Of a stretch of 64,000 bases of DNA, positions 11,541-23,769 are shown piece by piece. Source of the DNA: Aselliscus stoliczkanus (taxonomy: Eukaryota; Chordata; Mammalia; Chiroptera; Hipposideridae); NCBI GenBank assembly GCA_033961575.1, contig CM066732.1, forward strand, positions 78,682,187 through 78,746,186, in the 5' to 3' direction. Both the position numbers and the translations under genes were made by a program. Position 1 is the first letter of the stretch. Every line of letters starts with the position of its first letter. The notes beneath the pieces were generated by a model. The model ran no database searches, was not told the DNA's origin, and saw nothing but the letters and a program-made list of their open reading frames with translations.

Positions 11541-11959
11541 TAGAACCCATGAGGAAACACACTGTCTGGTACAAGACGGTCCTTGGACTGTTCAGATGAA
11601 TTTGTCCATAATCACTTAGACATTCTCAACTATGGTGCGTAGGACCCTAAAGGAATGAAGACTGTATTTTAAAGGGAAACAAAAACTGGTACAAAAATAT
11701 TTGGGGTATTTGTGAAAATTATTTTTGTGAAACCTCAAAATCTTTTTGAACTAAAGTACAAAATAAAATGTTTTAACTTTTTATTCCTAAGTGAGAACCA
11801 GAAAGACAATGTCAAGCCTCAGAAAATACTTATTTGTTATACATGTCAATTCATCTATACATTTATGATTAAAATGACTTCTTAAATGCTATGTCAACCA
11901 GTCAACTTCCCAGCTTCAATTTCACTATCATTTTAGTCCAATAGACACACTGTTGGAAA

Positions 11960-13150
11960 ACCAAATTAAAAACCACAATGAGATGGCTCCGTTGGTTAAG
12001 AGTTAGCTTAAGAGAACAAGCTCTGAGCAACAGGGCCACCAGATGGATTCCCACATGGGCCAGTGACGCTGCGCCTGAGCTGAGCTGCCGCTGAGCTGCC
12101 AACGGTGGCAGGATGGCTCAGCTGATGTAACAAAAAGATTGCCAGTTCAAAGGTGAGCTACGCCCGCCCACAACTAAGACTGAACTCGGCACCTTGAGCT
12201 GAGCTGCCACCCAGATGGCTCAGTGGATGGAGCGTGTGCTCTTAACGACCAGGCTGCTGGTTCGACTCCCACATGGGATGGTGGCTATGCCCACCTGCAA
12301 CTAAGATTGAATACAGCACCTTGAGCTTAGAGACCACGAGCTGCCGACGGGAAGCCAGATGACGACTGGTGCCCTCCACAACGGAGACTGATGAACAACT
12401 TGGCTGGTCCCCTCCCCCAATTCCCCTCCCTGAATTTCCCAATTAAAAAAAACCACAATGAGAAACCACCTAACACTCACGAGGATGACTATAATCAAAA
12501 AGACAGAAAATAATTATTGGGAAGGATATGGAAAAATTGGAAGCTTCGTACGCTGCTGGTAGAAATGTAAAAGGGCACAGCCACTTTGGAAAACAGTCTG
12601 GCAGTTCCTCAAATGGCTAAACACAGAATTGTCACATGACCCAGCAATCCCACTGCTCGGTATAGCCCCAAGAGAATTAAAAATGTATGTGCATACAAAA
12701 ACATATACAAATATTCATAGCAGCATTATTCATAATAGCCAAAAAGTGGAAACAACCCAAATGTCCATCAACTGGTGAAATGGATAAATAAAATGTGGTT
12801 ATATATGTATACAATGGACTAGTACTCAGCAATAAAAAAAAAATGAAAAACTGAAGTGTGCTATGATATGGATGAACCTTAAAAGCATTATGCTAAGTGA
12901 AAGAAGCCAGCCACAAAAGACCACATAGGCAAATCTATAGAGATGGAAAGTAAATTAATGGTTACCTAGGGCTGAGGTACAGGGGGATATTGAGGGATGA
13001 TGGCTAAGAGCTGTAGGATTTATTTCGGAGGTAATAAAAATAGTAATGGATGCACAATTCTGTGAATATAGTAAGAGCCACTGACTTATACACTTTAAAC
13101 GGAAGAATTATAAGGTATGTGAATTATATCTCAGCAGAACCATTAAAAAA
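11960..13150 (+). mobile_element. Older L1 3' end, split by a composite SINE
   Basis: L1 ORF2 3' sequence starts about 11960 (AAATTAAAAACCACAATGAGA) and resumes after the SINE at 12450, with GACCCAGCAATCCCACTGCT, GGAAACAACCCAAATGTCCA and ATTATGCTAAGTGAAAG. It ends in an A-tail at about 13143-13152. It is older than the L1 at position 1. Confidence 0.85.
11984..12446 (+). mobile_element. Composite (multi-unit) SINE
   Basis: The element carries a CTGAGCAACAGGG-type head and then at least one further GATGGCTCAGTGGATGG tRNA-like unit with its own box B (GGTTCGACTCCC), ending in CCAATT(A)n. The L1 target AAAACCACAATGAGA is duplicated at 11969-11983 and 12449-12463. It is about 460 bp, longer than the single-head SINEs here. 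Confidence 0.85.
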
Positions 13151-13429
13151 AAAGCTGCTCAGTCTCCAGTCAATTATAACAATTATTAAGCCTTCAGCAA
13201 AGACATAGATGACTCACTAGTAGGTAAAAATGGTATAAACCAGAAAACATTATGCTTTTCTATCTTGACCAAAAGTTGACTGGAAAAGTTCAACACATTT
13301 GCTGAATTTCCACAATCAAAGGCAATTCTATTGTATTCCAAACTTTAAGCATATTAGTTTTCAAATTCATTGAGAAAATGTATCTGTAATAAACTCGGTT
13401 GTACAATCAAGAAATCTGGCATGGAGGTC

Positions 13430-13905
13430 ATCCCTGACCCCTCCCTCTCCTCTCTCACATTCAATCCATCATCAAGACCTACCAATTTCACCTCCTCCGC
13501 CATTTCCACTACAAACATCCTAGTCTAAGACACCACTGGGCCCTCCTGCATAGGGTACTGTAATAGCCTACATTATTACCCACTCTCCTTCACCCACTCT
13601 AACATCCCCTCCAGTCTCCACATGACAGTGAAGTAATTTCTAAGCAAATCGGATCATGTCTATATCCTGCTTCAAATTGCTTCCCATTGCCCTAAGGACA
13701 GATTCTAAAATTCTAAAATTCTTGACATGGTCTCCCAGGCTGCTACTCTCCCTCTCACACTGACTACCACTCATTGGCCTTCTTTCGGTTCCTCCACTCC
13801 TCCCCACCCCCACCCCCAATGCTTCTTTCCATTTAGGGCTTTCTGGCACAAAGGTCCTTGTTCTCCAGTTTTCATTCTAATGGGGGAGGGGAGGGAGAAG
13901 ACATG
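13430..13905 (+). mobile_element. L2 fragment
   Basis: ATCCATCATCAAGACCTACC, GATTCTAAAATTCTAAAATT and pyrimidine-rich stretches match the L2 internal-to-3' region. Confidence 0.6.
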
Positions 13906-13916
13906 GAATGAGAAGA

Positions 13917-13917
13917 T

Positions 13918-13971
<54 letters not shown>
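13917..13971 (+). repeat. (GATA)n microsatellite
   Basis: About 13 perfect tetranucleotide units; likely polymorphic. Confidence 0.97.
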
Positions 13972-14149
13972 GAATTTGGAGCTATAATTGTTACCATGGA
14001 AAAAAATAAAACCGAGTAATGGGACAGAGGGTAACGGGGCTTGTTGGAAGGCAGATGTGATGAATATTACTTCCTGGAAGCAGTCCCCCCTCAACTCTCA
14101 GATTATGATCAGTATCCTGTTATATGCTCTCCTGACAACAGGGTTTCTC

Positions 14150-14260
14150 CTTTGAGGCACTTATCAAAGGAGTAAACAACTTGGACTGTCTTATTCACCA
14201 CTGTATCCAAAATTCCTAGCAGAATGTCTGACACATAGCAGAGAGTTAATAAATACACTT
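14150..14260 (+). mobile_element. L2 3' terminal fragment
   Basis: Contains CACTGTATCCAAAATTCCTA, GACACATAGCAGAGAG and TAATAAATAC, the usual L2 tail layout. Confidence 0.55.
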
Positions 14261-14264
14261 AAAA

Positions 14265-15885
14265 AAATTACTTAGGTTCTCCAGTTTCACAAACTTGAAT
14301 CATAAAACCACAGGCCATGTGATGTAATCAGATACCTATCCAACTCTGCCAGAGTCAAAACCAAGAGTCCCCAAGAGAAACAAGAGAGGTTATCAGTCCC
14401 AACCCTGCTCCACCAGCTTCAGCAATATGCTCTCTGCCACTTTTGATTTACTACTGTCTGTGTCATATCCCCTGCAATGTTTCCTAAGACACGCACTTAA
14501 ACAACAGCTGGCTTCCATCTTCCCTATCTAATCATGTATAAAAATAAAACATCATTTATACTATCGCAGTCCTTTCCATGGCAAATATGAAAATGTCAAA
14601 GCCCTAACTGAAGGACCTCAAGGAGAAGTGGCAGCTTTGCAGGGGATTTTTTGTCAAATGCAGATGTTAGCTACTCAAGTTCCATTTATAGGACTTGTTT
14701 CCAAGCAAGCCTATTCTTTCCTGACTTCAATTTCCTCCTTTAAAATAACATTTGGTAGACTCTCTAGATTCTCAAATTTTCCTTTTTCTTTTGATTACTT
14801 ATAACATCCTTTAGGAACATGAAATCGAACCCCTTTTTTTCTCCATTATAAAAACAATTTCTACTACCAGGCTAGTTTTGCAAAGATCTGATGCTCAAAA
14901 CATGTATTATTTATAATGGGGAAAATTATTCTAGAAGAATTAATATTCACAAGCTCTGTGATATGACCATTGTAAAGACAAAACTGGGAGCCAAATAAGA
15001 TGAGCAATTCTCATTAAATGGAGAGCAACAAATAATATTAAAATTTGACTCTTAAGTACATGGTCAAATGCCTATGCACCACATTGTCTAGGGGAAGTCC
15101 TACTACAGTCTCATTGCAAACATCCCTTATTCCAAATATGTCCTCAACCCACTTCACCCCACCAGAGTGGTCTGATCCTTCTTTTGAAACTTAATCTTTT
15201 AGGAAAGAAAAGAGATCAGCAGTCTAACTAAAAAGCCTCTGCTGTTTCAAAAAAAAACAACAACCAAATTCATAAATGTATCCCAAACCGTCCTTACCCT
15301 GGATGAGTGCCATCCTCACTCATGCACAGCTGGTGTTTGCTCACTAAAATACTCCATTCATAAACAAGCCCCTTCTATCCGATTATCACTGGCATCTATT
15401 AATTTTCAAATTGTCCCTACCATGATAAAATTCTATGCTATGTAGCTTTTGGAAATAACCATTCTAGTCAGTATCCAATTCATCCTGACACAAATTATTT
15501 TTTTAATTCCTCAGAGAACTTCTAAAAGAACAAAACTTACACTATTTTAAGCCAAAGAAAGTAAGGGAATTAACTAATAAAATAACAAGCAGAAAACCAC
15601 TTAAAATCAATGTGCTATACCAATTAGAACATTTAAAACCAATGTCAGTATTTTAAACTCTCTATAGGTTTAGCAACTTAGATAAGTCAGAATAAACTAG
15701 GGTTGCCAAAAAAAAATGTATACACTTGACTTGCATTCATCTTTTGTTATTGGTATATATTGTTGTAATTTTAATACAGTTTTTTCCTTTCTTAAAATGT
15801 GTATACATTCTTCTGACACCCTCTGTATGTATCTGTATGTATTCCTTTACCACAACCTTAAAGTTAACAGACCATTTTCTCAAAT
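14265..15885. other. Intronic DNA without recognisable genes
   Basis: Moderately AT-rich sequence. No convincing repeat family, exon or RNA gene is seen. Confidence 0.55.
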
Positions 15886-15889
15886 CTAC

Positions 15890-17270
15890 TCTGATTTCCC
15901 AGGTGATCTTATTCAGTTCCATATCCTTAAATGCCACCTTACTCTGATTACACCCAACTTTAAATCTTTAGCTCCAACTTCTCTGAGCTCTGGACTTACC
16001 AATATATCCACTCAGGTGTCTGTTAAGTATTTTAAACTTAACATTGTAGAGAGAACTGATTTTAACTCCCAATCTCTCCTTCAGAAGTCTTTTCCATCTC
16101 AGCAAATGTCACAACTATTCACACGGTTGCTTAAACCAAACCCAAGAAACCTTAAAAGAAAAGAAATATTGACACATGATACAACATGGATGAATTTTAA
16201 AAACATTATGCTAAGTGAAATAATCCAGACACAATAGGACAAATATTGTATGATTCCATTTATACGAGGTACCTACAATAGTCAAATTCATAAAGAGCGA
16301 AAGTAAAATGGTCTTTGCCATGGGCTAGGGATGGGGGAAATGGGGAGTTGCTGGTTAACGCATAGAGTTTCAGCTTGAGATGATGAAATCATCTGGAGAT
16401 AGACAGTGGTGATGGTTGTACAACTGTATGAATGTACATAATGCCACTGAACTATAAACTACAAATGGTTAAAAGAATAAATTTTATGTAAGTTATTTTA
16501 CTATTAAAAAAAACACACAAAAAAAAACAAGAAACCATCTCTTTCCTTCACCATCCACATCAATTCATCAGCAAGTCTTCCTGGCTCTATCTTCAAAATA
16601 TTTTTGGAACCTAAGTGCTTATCACTACCGCTACCACCAAGGTAGACGACAGTCCAAGCTATCATCTTTAGCCTAAACTCCTGCATTAGCTACTGGCGAG
16701 TCTCCCTGCTTCCACTCTTATTCTCCTCCAGTTCATGCTGTATAACACAGCTGCATCTTTTAAGGAATAAATTAGATCATGTCACTGCCCTGATCAAAAA
16801 TCCACATCATACATAGAAAACAAGTCCAGATTTCCACCATGGCTTGTAAGGTACTGCATGACATGCCCCCGCCTACCTCTCCCCTTTGTCACTCTAGTCA
16901 CACCGACCTGCTTACTGTTCTTTAAACAATGCAAGTTGATCCATCTCGGGGCTCGGGCTCTTCCGGTGGCCCAGTTTCTCAATTCATTTAGATCTCTGCT
17001 CAAAAGTATTCACAGAGCCCCTTCCAGACAACCCTAATCTAAAATAGTACCTCCCACCACTTCCTATTTCCTTACCCTGCTTCATTATCTTTCATAATTC
17101 TTATTACCACCTAAAAGTATATGTTTATTTATTATATCTCTTCCACTATGCTGTAAACTCCAAAAAAACAGGAACTTGGGCTTTTTTACTGCTGTATCTC
17201 CAGGACCCAAAAAAATGCCTGGCATGTGGTGGGTACTCAGTCAATACTTGAATGAATGAATGAAAGTATC
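15890..17270 (+). mobile_element. Long L2 copy, split by an L1
   Basis: The first part (15890-16155) has CCAGGTGATCTTATTCAGT and ACTCAGGTGTCTGTTAAG. After the L1, the L2 continues at 16520 (TAGATCATGTCACTGCCCTG at about 16771) to the 3' end at 17150-17270 (GCCTGGCATGTGGTGGGTAC, TTGAATGAATGAATG). Together about 1 kb of L2 is preserved. Confidence 0.78.
16158..16512 (+). mobile_element. Older L1 3' end inside the L2
   Basis: Carries CATTATGCTAAGTGAAATAA and a typical 3' UTR ending in an A-rich tail. Approximate AAGAAACC duplications flank it (16145-16152 and 16529-16536). Confidence 0.75.
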
Positions 17271-17274
17271 TCTA

Positions 17275-18393
17275 TTTGTAGAAGCGCTAAGTATTATACC
17301 CTTCGTTTTCATTTCATACAAACAGACTTTACTGGACATTGAAGGAAATCATGTTGTTTGAAACAACCAAAAGGAAGCCTCAATCATCCAAGTTCCCATT
17401 TTACCTTTTCAATCAGAGTCAGACCTTGAAAATGGAACAAACCCTTGAAAATGAAACAATGCCATCAGGGTGGCTCACAGCACAAAACTCCTCTAATGTG
17501 AATTTCACCTCGATTTTTTTTTTTAAATTAATTTTTAAGAAGTCTCTTTTCTTAGCAGATTCTTTCTGCTCAGATCTTTCTCCTCTGTTGACCAGTTCCC
17601 CACTAAAGCAATAGGAGACACTGCCAAGGTTCAGACTTCTAAACATTGCCTTCCTAACTTTAGCTACCAACTGGTTATTTTGGAAGATGTACTATTAGAT
17701 ATCTATAATATCTGAATACTTAATTACCTTAACCTGTCACAGATCTTTTAACTTTTATATCTTCAATGCCATAACTTAAACTACATTTCATTTGACAATG
17801 GTTTGATAAAATAATACTCATGCCTTAATTTCTATGACAAGTCCCTCTGTATCACTAAGCACATAAATGGAAATTTAGCATTTGTTATTCTACTGCATAT
17901 ATAAGCACAGAGGCCAACAGACAAAATCACAAACCAATGGAATTACGCCTATCCAAAATGACAATTTCCATTGTTTCTTCACTGTAATACTCTTTAGCTG
18001 CATAGAATGTTTTAAATACTCTAATAGAAATATGATACAGATACCCTATACTCTAAGCAACCTGTATTTTTACTCATTTTTAGAGAAAATACATATGTGG
18101 AGAATAGGATTAGATATGTTGGTCATCTTTTATTTAAGCCACCCCAAATAGACCAAAGAATAGGAGCAGACAGAGCCTTGATCAGTTTCCATGGTGACTG
18201 GCAAAGAGCCCCAATCACATTCCAGATAACATTCCAGCACAAATTTGAGGGCTAAAGGCTGTCCCAGGTTTTGGAGAAACCTTACAAGTCTTGTTCATTT
18301 CAGGAAATCTAAACAAAGAGCAACCCCATCTTCATGCAGGGGATCTAGACTGCATGTAAAGGCTACCTAAGTACTATCCTACCTTAATTTAAG
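17275..18393. other. Intronic DNA without recognisable genes
   Basis: AT-rich, including a T-run at 17512-17524. Open frames at 17339-17614 and 17882-18151 match no known protein. Confidence 0.55.
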
Positions 18394-18405
18394 AATGTTA
18401 CATTA

Positions 18406-18850
18406 GGGCCGGCCGAGTGGCGCATTGGTTAAGCGCTGGTTTTGGGATGCCAGCGGCCCCGGTTCGGATCCCACATGAGGGCCAGTGACACTGCCCTCTA
18501 CAGCTAACAACAGCTCCACCTGGAGCTGGGCTGTGTGAGCCCCTGTGATGGTGTGGGCTGCAGCCCCTGCTGCAGTGGGCTGCCATAGGATACAGTGAGT
18601 GGCCCGCAGCCAGCGTGAGCGGCTGGCAGCCAAGCGTGAGCTGCCAATAGCCGCGGTGAGCGACATCCAGAGGCCAGCGACCGATCTGCCTCATCCCGGA
18701 AGAGCGCAATGATGATACCAACAGTGAAGCAACATCCTCCGCAATTAAACTGAAGAACAAAAAGACAGCAACTTGTCTGTTCCCTTTCCCCGATTCCCCA
18801 ACGCTGTTCCCCTCCGCCAATTCCCCAATAAAATCTTTAAAAAAAAAAAA
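18406..18850 (+). mobile_element. SINE, long T+ type, complete
   Basis: A well-preserved full copy: GGGCCGGCCGAGTGGCGC head, box B GGTTCGGATCCC, long GC-rich body, and a tail of CCCCAATAAAATCTTT followed by A's. That tail has a polyadenylation signal next to a TCTTT pol III terminator. Target duplication AATGTTACATTA is at 18394-18405 and 18851-18862. Confidence 0.95.
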
Positions 18851-18864
18851 AATGTTACATTATT

Positions 18865-19855
18865 TAAGTGCCACAGGCAGTAAAACCAACTTGTCATATA
18901 TTGCTCTTAGAAAATCCTAGCTTGTTATCTGTCCTGACAGTAATAAAATCATCTTTTAAAGCAACAGTAGGATAGAGTTTTTCCTTCCAGCTCAGCTGAA
19001 AATAGGTTGGTTATACTGTACCACTCACTGAATTTGAACATGCTTCCTGTTCTCTTTAAGCAGCTGTTTAAGATTTTTACATAAATACAAAGGAGATTTA
19101 TATCCTTTTGGAAGACAAGAGAAGAGAGGAGAGGCAATCTCTGAAGAACTTCTTAATAATAGCTAAAGAACTATTTAAAACAACAATCCATTTTCTGTAA
19201 AATTGGTTAATGTGGTTAATTTGGCAATGCATTTAAGAGATGGAGGAAGCAAGAACATGGTGAGAGGTTCAAGCTTGTAATTATTTTGTCTTATTACACC
19301 AACAATAAATAAAGACTCTTTAAAAGTTTTTTCCCTTTCATCTGAACACTTATTGACCCATTTCTGCACAGCAGTGCTGACCCCAGCCCTTTCACACAGT
19401 GCAACTGCCAAAAATGAACTATCACATGTTCCTGACCTAAAAGAAATAAGCTGGAACAAAATCTGTGGTGTGAAATATTTCAAGGCCAAATTTAAAGCTT
19501 TAAAATGCCACATCCGAAAACAATTCTGTTCTGATTTCAACTTTATTCTCACAGCCAGTCTTAAATCTTATCAAAGCTTGTTTTAAATCTAATACTTGCT
19601 CAGTTCCCTAAATTTTTCTGGCACACGTGAATAATATTTCAAATATATGTCTTGGGGGTCTTCTGTATGCATTTTAGCTAAAATAAAAATGATGAGACAC
19701 AGAATGCACACTCCCTTATTTAAAAGCTTCCATAAGCATAATTCTCCCAGGGCAAAAAAAAGACTCCTTGGTAATTTTATAGATCTTTAGAAAGCTCAGT
19801 AACTCACTCAAATCTTTGGAGAATTCCACCAAAGTGTAATCTGTTCTCAATCACT
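18865..19855. other. Intronic DNA without recognisable genes
   Basis: A 125-codon minus-strand open frame (19175-19552) overlaps this stretch, but I recognise no family and see no splice or codon signature. It is treated as chance. Confidence 0.5.
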
Positions 19856-19857
19856 TA

Positions 19858-20550
19858 CAAGCATTTATTGAGCAAATAACAATGGGTCAGGCAATAGTAG
19901 CAGATGATTTAAGATGCAAGTCCCTGACCTCGGGAAGTTATATTCACTCTAATGGCAGGAGATAAACATATGAACCAATAGAAGAAAAAGTGACATTATT
20001 TGAAACCATTAAGAAGGCTTCACAGAGATGAAGTGACAGCCAACATAAGACCTAAAGGATAAAAGGAGCTAAAAAGGAAGACAGTCAATGCAAAGCAATA
20101 GTTGAAGCAAAGTAAAGTGCAGAATACAAATTTAGGTAGAGCTAATTTTAAGAACTAAACTAAGCAATTTGGACAGAGACCTGTATGAAGTAAGAACTAT
20201 CCTATAATCAATATGAGGAATCATTTTTTAACTCAAGATGGGAGAGATTATAAAGACCAATTAAGGGCCGGCCGAGTGGCGCGGTGGTTAAGCGCTGGCT
20301 TGGGAAGCCAGCGGCCCCGGTTCGGTCCAACATATGAAGGCCAGTGACACTGCCCTCAAAAAAAAAAAAAAAAAAAAGACCAATTAAGAGTTTACAAAAA
20401 ACCCTTAAGTGAAAGGTGATAAATTCTTATCTAGGTTCAAAATACTGGAGAAAAGGAGATATTTCTCCAATAAAAAAAGGTCAGCACTTAGTGACTGATC
20501 TATGAAAGTAGACTGGGACAGACAAAATGAAAGACAAGGATATCAAAATT
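19858..20550 (-). mobile_element. L2 (minus strand), split by a SINE
   Basis: Starts with the reverse L2 tail (AAGCATTTATTGAGCAAATA) and continues with diverged L2 sequence, interrupted at 20265. Confidence 0.6.
20265..20374 (+). mobile_element. SINE, short type
   Basis: Near-consensus short copy with GGGCCGGCC head, ending GCCCTC plus A-tail. Duplicated target AAAGACCAATTAA at 20252-20264 and 20375-20387. Confidence 0.95.
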
Positions 20551-20564
20551 TCTAAACAGCAGAT

Positions 20565-21078
20565 CTGGTGTGGTGGTTTCAAAACATAGCCACACATTTT
20601 TTGATACCCCACCCAACATGAAGTGAGGTCCAGAACTCCTCCCCTTAAATCTGGGAGACCACGTGAGTACTTCAATCCAGAATCTAGCCTGACTACCAAG
20701 CCTAGGTCACAAAAGGCCAGACAGCTTCTTCTTTCTTCACTAGGACACTAACTCTTGGAGACCAGAGCCATAGGTAAGAAGTCCAACCATCCTGGGGCTG
20801 CTTTGTTGTGAGGAGGCCCATGTGACATGGAAATGCAATCCAATCAACAATCCCAGCTGAACTCAGCCTCCACATCATCCCAGTCCAAGCACCAAGCATA
20901 TGAGTGAAGAGCCTCCAGATAATTCCAGTCCCTAGTCATCTAGTCTTCCCTGGTGAAGCCCCAAACATCACAGAACAAAGAAAGCCATCCAAATTTCTGT
21001 CCCATGGAATCTGTGGTCAGAATAAAATGGTTGTTGCTTTATATCATTAAGTTTACAGTAGTTGAAATGGGTGATGGT
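20565..21078 (+). mobile_element. MLT1-like LTR
   Basis: Its 3' end has CATGGAATCTGTGGTCAG, AATAAAATGGTTGTTGC and CATTAAGTTTACAGTAG, which follows the MLT1 (ERVL-MaLR) LTR pattern. The 5' portion is more diverged. It is a solitary LTR of an ancient retrovirus-like element with no coding content. Confidence 0.65.
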
Positions 21079-21109
21079 AACATATAAGTGAATTATTAAG
21101 GAATATAGG

Positions 21110-22120
21110 TTTTGGAGAGGAAGAAAATTATGGTGGTTCCATTTTGATCATTTAAACCTGATATTATCTATAGAACACCAAATGGAAATGTTGAATAAAC
21201 TAGTGAAAATAAAGATCTGAATTTTTAAAAAGACATAAATGCTGAAGAAGCAGTCTATGAAGACAAAAGGAGGACATATAAGTATGAGGGAGAAAAAATA
21301 AAAATGTATAGGAATGGAGTAATATGAAAAATCAGAGAGGAAATTGAAAGGGTCAGAGAAAGAGAGAACTGAGACAGAATGCTGTTGTGATAGCCAGACC
21401 CATATTCTCTTAGGCAGTCAGCACCAGTGGTCAACAGTATCAAACACAGTAGGAAATCAAGTAGAATTCAGAGAAAAGGGGAACAAATATGTGTATTGGG
21501 CAGAGAGTCAGTAAGTAGGAGAGGAAACGCAATAGCATGGCGATAATAAGTCGAATTACATAAGTTGAGAAATAAATGAGAACCAGGTAAACTGACACAG
21601 CCAGTGTAGACTACTCTCTCAAGTATGGTTGTAATGGGAAAGGAACAGAAAGCAGAAGTTTGAGGGGAACCAGAGGCTTAAAAACGTCTGCTGATTCATT
21701 CAGTGTGTATGAGGAAATGGGTAAATCCACAGACCAAAAGGAAGGAGTTAGTAAAGAGAAACTGAAGATAAAACCAAAAGGAATTTATGAGTCAAAGTCC
21801 TAGAAAAGGCAGGAAATGAAAGATTGAGCATCCTGGTAGAGGTATCAGGTCTGATATCTCTTTCTCTGAGGCAGAAGGGTGAAGGGGTCATGATGACTAT
21901 AGAAAGATACACTTGATAGAGGGAGAGAATAGTAAACAAGTTGCCAATGAAAAGTCCATTTTCTTGTGGAATAGGAGGCAAGGCCATGTGCTGGGAGAGA
22001 AGAAACTGGAATGAGATAGAATAAGGCTTGGGAGCAGGAGAGATTTGGAAGAGCATTTCTAAGTAAGAAGAGAAGTAGACTGAAGATATATGTCAAGAAT
22101 CATTAAGTCATACAGAGAAA
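21110..22120 (-). mobile_element. Probable L2 internal region (minus strand)
   Basis: Purine-rich GAGGAAAT and AGAGAAAGAG text and the order of segments (CCAAATGGAAATGTTGAATA near 21178) fit reverse-oriented internal L2. Diverged. Confidence 0.4.
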
Positions 22121-22124
22121 TAAG

Positions 22125-22885
22125 AAAAGAGCAATTCATTAGAAATCTCTTCATTCTTTTCATTGGTTATAACTGATAATCCTCCATGCACACGTGTATG
22201 TGTGTGTGTGTGTGTACATGTGTAGCTATCACAATTATTAAATATTTGCAAGAAAATTCATCAACTATTATGAATATTTCTATTTCTTATCCTAAAAGAA
22301 ATTCTTAGTTTTAGTAAACTTTTGCTCTAATTACAAATATATTTTCTGGGTCTCTCCTCAGTAAATGTCAAAATTTGTGAATTCCAATGTACTTATAAAA
22401 CATACTTCTTACCAAGAATTACCTTTGAATTGATGAAAAAAGGAAGCAAAAAATAATGATTTTGCAACTGTTCCTCTGGATCTCTTGCCCCATTTCCCCT
22501 CCAGCTTTAAAATATCTATACTTTAAAAACTGATAGTGTACACTTTCATCAAAATGGCTAACCATAATATTGAAACAAACTATCTTTTCATAAGAACTAT
22601 ATCTGTTGTATATACTGCCAAGCTATTAAAACAAACAAACAAACAAAAAACCACTAAGAACAGGCTAATTTAATATAGTGTAATCCCTTTACCAACACTG
22701 GCATTAAAGAAAAGATGGGCCCCAACCTTATGAACTTGAACTAAGTAGTAAACTGAGGCTTTCCCATATACAATTATGAGAAACACTGTTTCATCCATAT
22801 TTAATCCAAATTCACATCATAATTAATATTTCAGATTACAATAATATGTTCCGACTGGCATTTGGAATACTCTACACCTATTAAA
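22125..22885. other. Intronic DNA without recognisable genes
   Basis: Contains a short (TG)n at about 22197-22222 and an (AAAC)n at about 22632-22648. Nothing else is recognised. Confidence 0.5.
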
Positions 22886-22889
22886 AATA

Positions 22890-23065
22890 GCTCTTATTAA
22901 CACGTACTATATGCCAGACACTGTGCTAATTGTTTTATATGTCTTATCTCCTTATACCTTTTAGAGGTGGGTATAGGAAAATGTCAGACTATTTGCAAAA
23001 GGCAGAGCCAGAATCAAGCCCAGGTCTCTCTGACACCAAAAAGCTAGACTATTAACTGCTGTACA
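22890..23065 (-). mobile_element. MIR-like fragment
   Basis: ACTATATGCCAGACACTGTG then AGCCAGAATCAAGCCCAGGT follows the reverse MIR layout. A shorter related piece (ACTATGTATAAGCCATTGTG) lies at 23567-23640. Confidence 0.6.
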
Positions 23066-23769
23066 TGAATGAAAATCCATGTTTTAAGTGGTGGTACTTA
23101 TATTCTGTTCCAAGATCGGTGAAGTTTTCAAAAACCTAAGTCTTGAACTAAAACTTCCTACTTTTCCCTAACATGATCACAGAATTTCAAAGGCTTAAGA
23201 TAATCTTAATTATGTTTAAAGAACCACTAATAATAATTTGTGAAAAAAAGCAGTACATCTCAAATGAATAAGTGGAAAGACATGTAACCATGGGAAAAAA
23301 TAAATATTTTGAGATAAACGTCAATGGAAAATAAAATAAACAAAGAAACACAAACTCTTTGAAGATAATACTACTTCCTTTTCCATATTTAAATCCAATT
23401 AAAATTCTGGTTAATGATTCATTCTAGTGATGGGAAATAAGTAAAAACTTAAAATAAATTTTCTGAAACAGTCAAAGAAGTAAAACGCCTATCAATTTTT
23501 ATTTTGTAATATTACTTACAAAAAGCTTCTAATTACCTACCAATACTAAAAAGCAATTTAGAACTTACTATGTATAAGCCATTGTGCTAAGCACGTCACA
23601 TATATTACCCCATTTAGATTTTAATTATTTCATTTGCTCTGGAAAAAAGGCATAGTTTAGCACTGAACAACTGCAGACAATTTATCCAACACCTAGAACT
23701 TGCCATATATATGAAATATACATATATTCACAACCACTCTTCATTTGACATGTTCTACTGCCATTGCCA

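Noticed and set aside
13771..14094. Minus-strand frame rich in SIYLSIYL
   Set aside because: It is the (GATA)n microsatellite in translation.
18398..18820. 140-codon open frame and similar GC-rich frames at 10642, 29692, 36582, 37128 and 50191
   Set aside because: All lie wholly within long SINE copies; recurrence reflects the shared SINE sequence, not a protein family.
19175..19552. 125-codon minus-strand open frame
   Set aside because: No recognised domain, no splice or promoter context, and composition like its surroundings; probably chance.
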